From assembly GCA_026706075.1 (NCBI GenBank), contig JAPOZM010000103.1, forward strand, positions 19,633-83,632: a DNA stretch of 64,000 nt, given 5' to 3'. The notes beneath the pieces are model-generated. The model saw only the letters and a program-made list of their open reading frames with translations, had not been told where the DNA came from and searched no databases. The DNA is from Gemmatimonadaceae bacterium (GTDB lineage Bacteria; Latescibacterota; UBA2968; UBA8231). This document shows, piece after piece, positions 63,387 through 64,000 of this stretch; within the stretch, counting starts at the first letter, position 1; each line of letters opens with the position of its first letter. The position numbers and the translations under genes were made by a program.

Positions 63387-63812
63387 ATGTCCGACTTGAA
63401 GATGCCGTCCATCAACCAGGTTGCCCTTGCCGGCCGGTTGACACAGGATCCGGAGTTCCGAATCACCGAAGGCGGGTTCGGCCGGCTCACGGCTCGGATC
63501 GCCGTCAACCGCGCCTATCGCGACCGCAACGACGAGTGGCAGGACGAGGCCTCGTTCTTCCAGATAGTCATGTGGGGGCAGCTCGCCGAACGCATGGCCG
63601 ACCGACTGCACAAGGGCACCCCCGTGTTCCTCAGCGGACGCCTGAAGAGCAACAGTTGGCGGGACGAAGAGGAGAACTCCCACACCATCGTCGAGGTGCA
63701 GGTGCGCAACCTGCAGATCCTCGAGCGCGCTTCCGCCGTCAACGGAGACGTTCAGGACGTGGCCGAGGAGGTTGCGGAGGAGGAGGGCGAAGAGCTCGAA
63801 CTGGCGGCCTGA
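63387..63812 (+). CDS. ssb: Single-stranded DNA-binding protein
   Basis: The 141-residue protein has one OB fold: QVALAGRLTQDPEFRIT, VNRAYRD, SFFQIVMWGQLAER and VFLSGRLKSNSW are family segments. A short acidic tail ends EEEGEELELAA and lacks the canonical C-terminal DDDIPF tip that recruits repair proteins. GGAGG lies before ATG 63387; the longer frame from 63279 is rejected. It protects ssDNA in replication and repair. Confidence 0.93.
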   Translation: MSDLKMPSINQVALAGRLTQDPEFRITEGGFGRLTARIAVNRAYRDRNDEWQDEASFFQIVMWGQLAERMADRLHKGTPVFLSGRLKSNSWRDEEENSHTIVEVQVRNLQILERASAVNGDVQDVAEEVAEEEGEELELAA

Positions 63813-63897
63813 GGAGCGCCGCGGGGGCGCGGCAAGTCAGGCCTGGCCCCCGCATGCGAACCTCCGTTCGTCCCGGCGCCCCGGCTATCGTCCAAGA

Positions 63898-63926
63898 TTG
63901 ACGCTCTCTGCACCCATGGCTATTGT
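63898..63926 (+). promoter_or_regulatory. Promoter of tRNA-Ala
   Basis: TTGACG (63898-63903), 17 bp, TATTGT (63921-63926). Start near 63933, 13 bases before the tRNA. Confidence 0.6.
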
Positions 63927-63945
63927 CGAATGCGGCAAGCCGGAC

Positions 63946-64000
63946 GGGGCAGTAGCTCAGTTGGGAGAGCGCGGGCTTTGCAAGCCTGAGGTCGTCGGTT
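63946..64000 (+). tRNA. tRNA-Ala (UGC), 3' truncated by window end
   Basis: GGGGCAG acceptor 5' strand, D arm TAGCTCAGTTGGGAGAGC, and anticodon stem-loop with TTTGCAA giving UGC. The T arm and 3' acceptor strand lie beyond the window. It could begin an rRNA-linked or stand-alone tRNA unit. Confidence 0.92.

Overview
The window is about 64 kb of a GC-rich bacterial chromosome. It is densely packed: no gap exceeds 300 bases, and many starts overlap the preceding stop (ATGA, GTGA or TGATG). The content is mostly housekeeping. MurE carries the meso-DAP-type DNPR motif, and there are polysaccharide-export and outer-membrane-type proteins, so a diderm with DAP peptidoglycan is likely. The sugar-acid dehydratases, Gfo/Idh/MocA oxidoreductases and clostridial-style 2-oxoacid:ferredoxin oxidoreductase recall little-cultivated FCB-type phyla such as Latescibacterota or Gemmatimonadota. 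That placement is inference only.

Layout. (1) 1-8929: a carbohydrate-acid module with two enolase-superfamily dehydratases flanking tRNA-Lys, two Gfo/Idh/MocA oxidoreductases, a sugar-phosphate isomerase-like TIM barrel, a creatininase-family hydrolase, an MDR dehydrogenase, an SDR and a Na+/Ca2+ exchanger. (2) 9055-13695: argG behind a twin ARG-box operator, a methyltransferase with an apparent CTG start, malate dehydrogenase, an amidohydrolase and tRNA-Tyr. (3) 13754-21264, minus strand: lepA, a signal-peptidase-like gene lacking both catalytic residues, hemW, thrB, an OPX exporter and a Wzz-type protein, apparently one operon with a leaderless lepA start. (4) 21510-25619: a large glycosidase-like protein, hemE and a small ORF. 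(5) 25635-32373, minus strand: korA and korB bracketed by two CBS-domain genes, then a degenerate UvrA paralogue. (6) 32463-33275: a DUF547 protein. (7) 33272-63108: an almost 30-kb unbroken minus-strand run. In transcription order it holds a thioredoxin-domain DUF255 protein with cysK; a sulfur/Fe-S set (MerR regulator, A-type carrier, cysteine desulfurase, rhodanese-MoeB, trmB); a division/cell-wall (dcw) cluster (mraZ, rsmH, ftsL, ftsI, murE, murF, ftsW, murC, ftsQ, ftsZ) that lacks mraY, murD, murG, murB, ddl and ftsA; purE; a divergent KptA; glnB-glnE; and a mixed metabolic and envelope tail. (8) 63387-64000: ssb and the start of a tRNA-Ala.

Several genes look like family members that lost catalytic residues but stayed open and in frame: the UvrA paralogue, the signal-peptidase homologue and the KptA homologue. 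These, with the CBS-bracketed KorAB, the cysteine-rich MerR in the sulfur operon and the reduced dcw cluster, are the most interesting parts. Putative promoters fit a sigma70-like pattern (TTGACA, 16-18 bp, then TAnAnT). No CRISPR array, insertion sequence, rRNA gene or replication origin was seen. All functional calls come from reading motifs by eye; no database search was possible.
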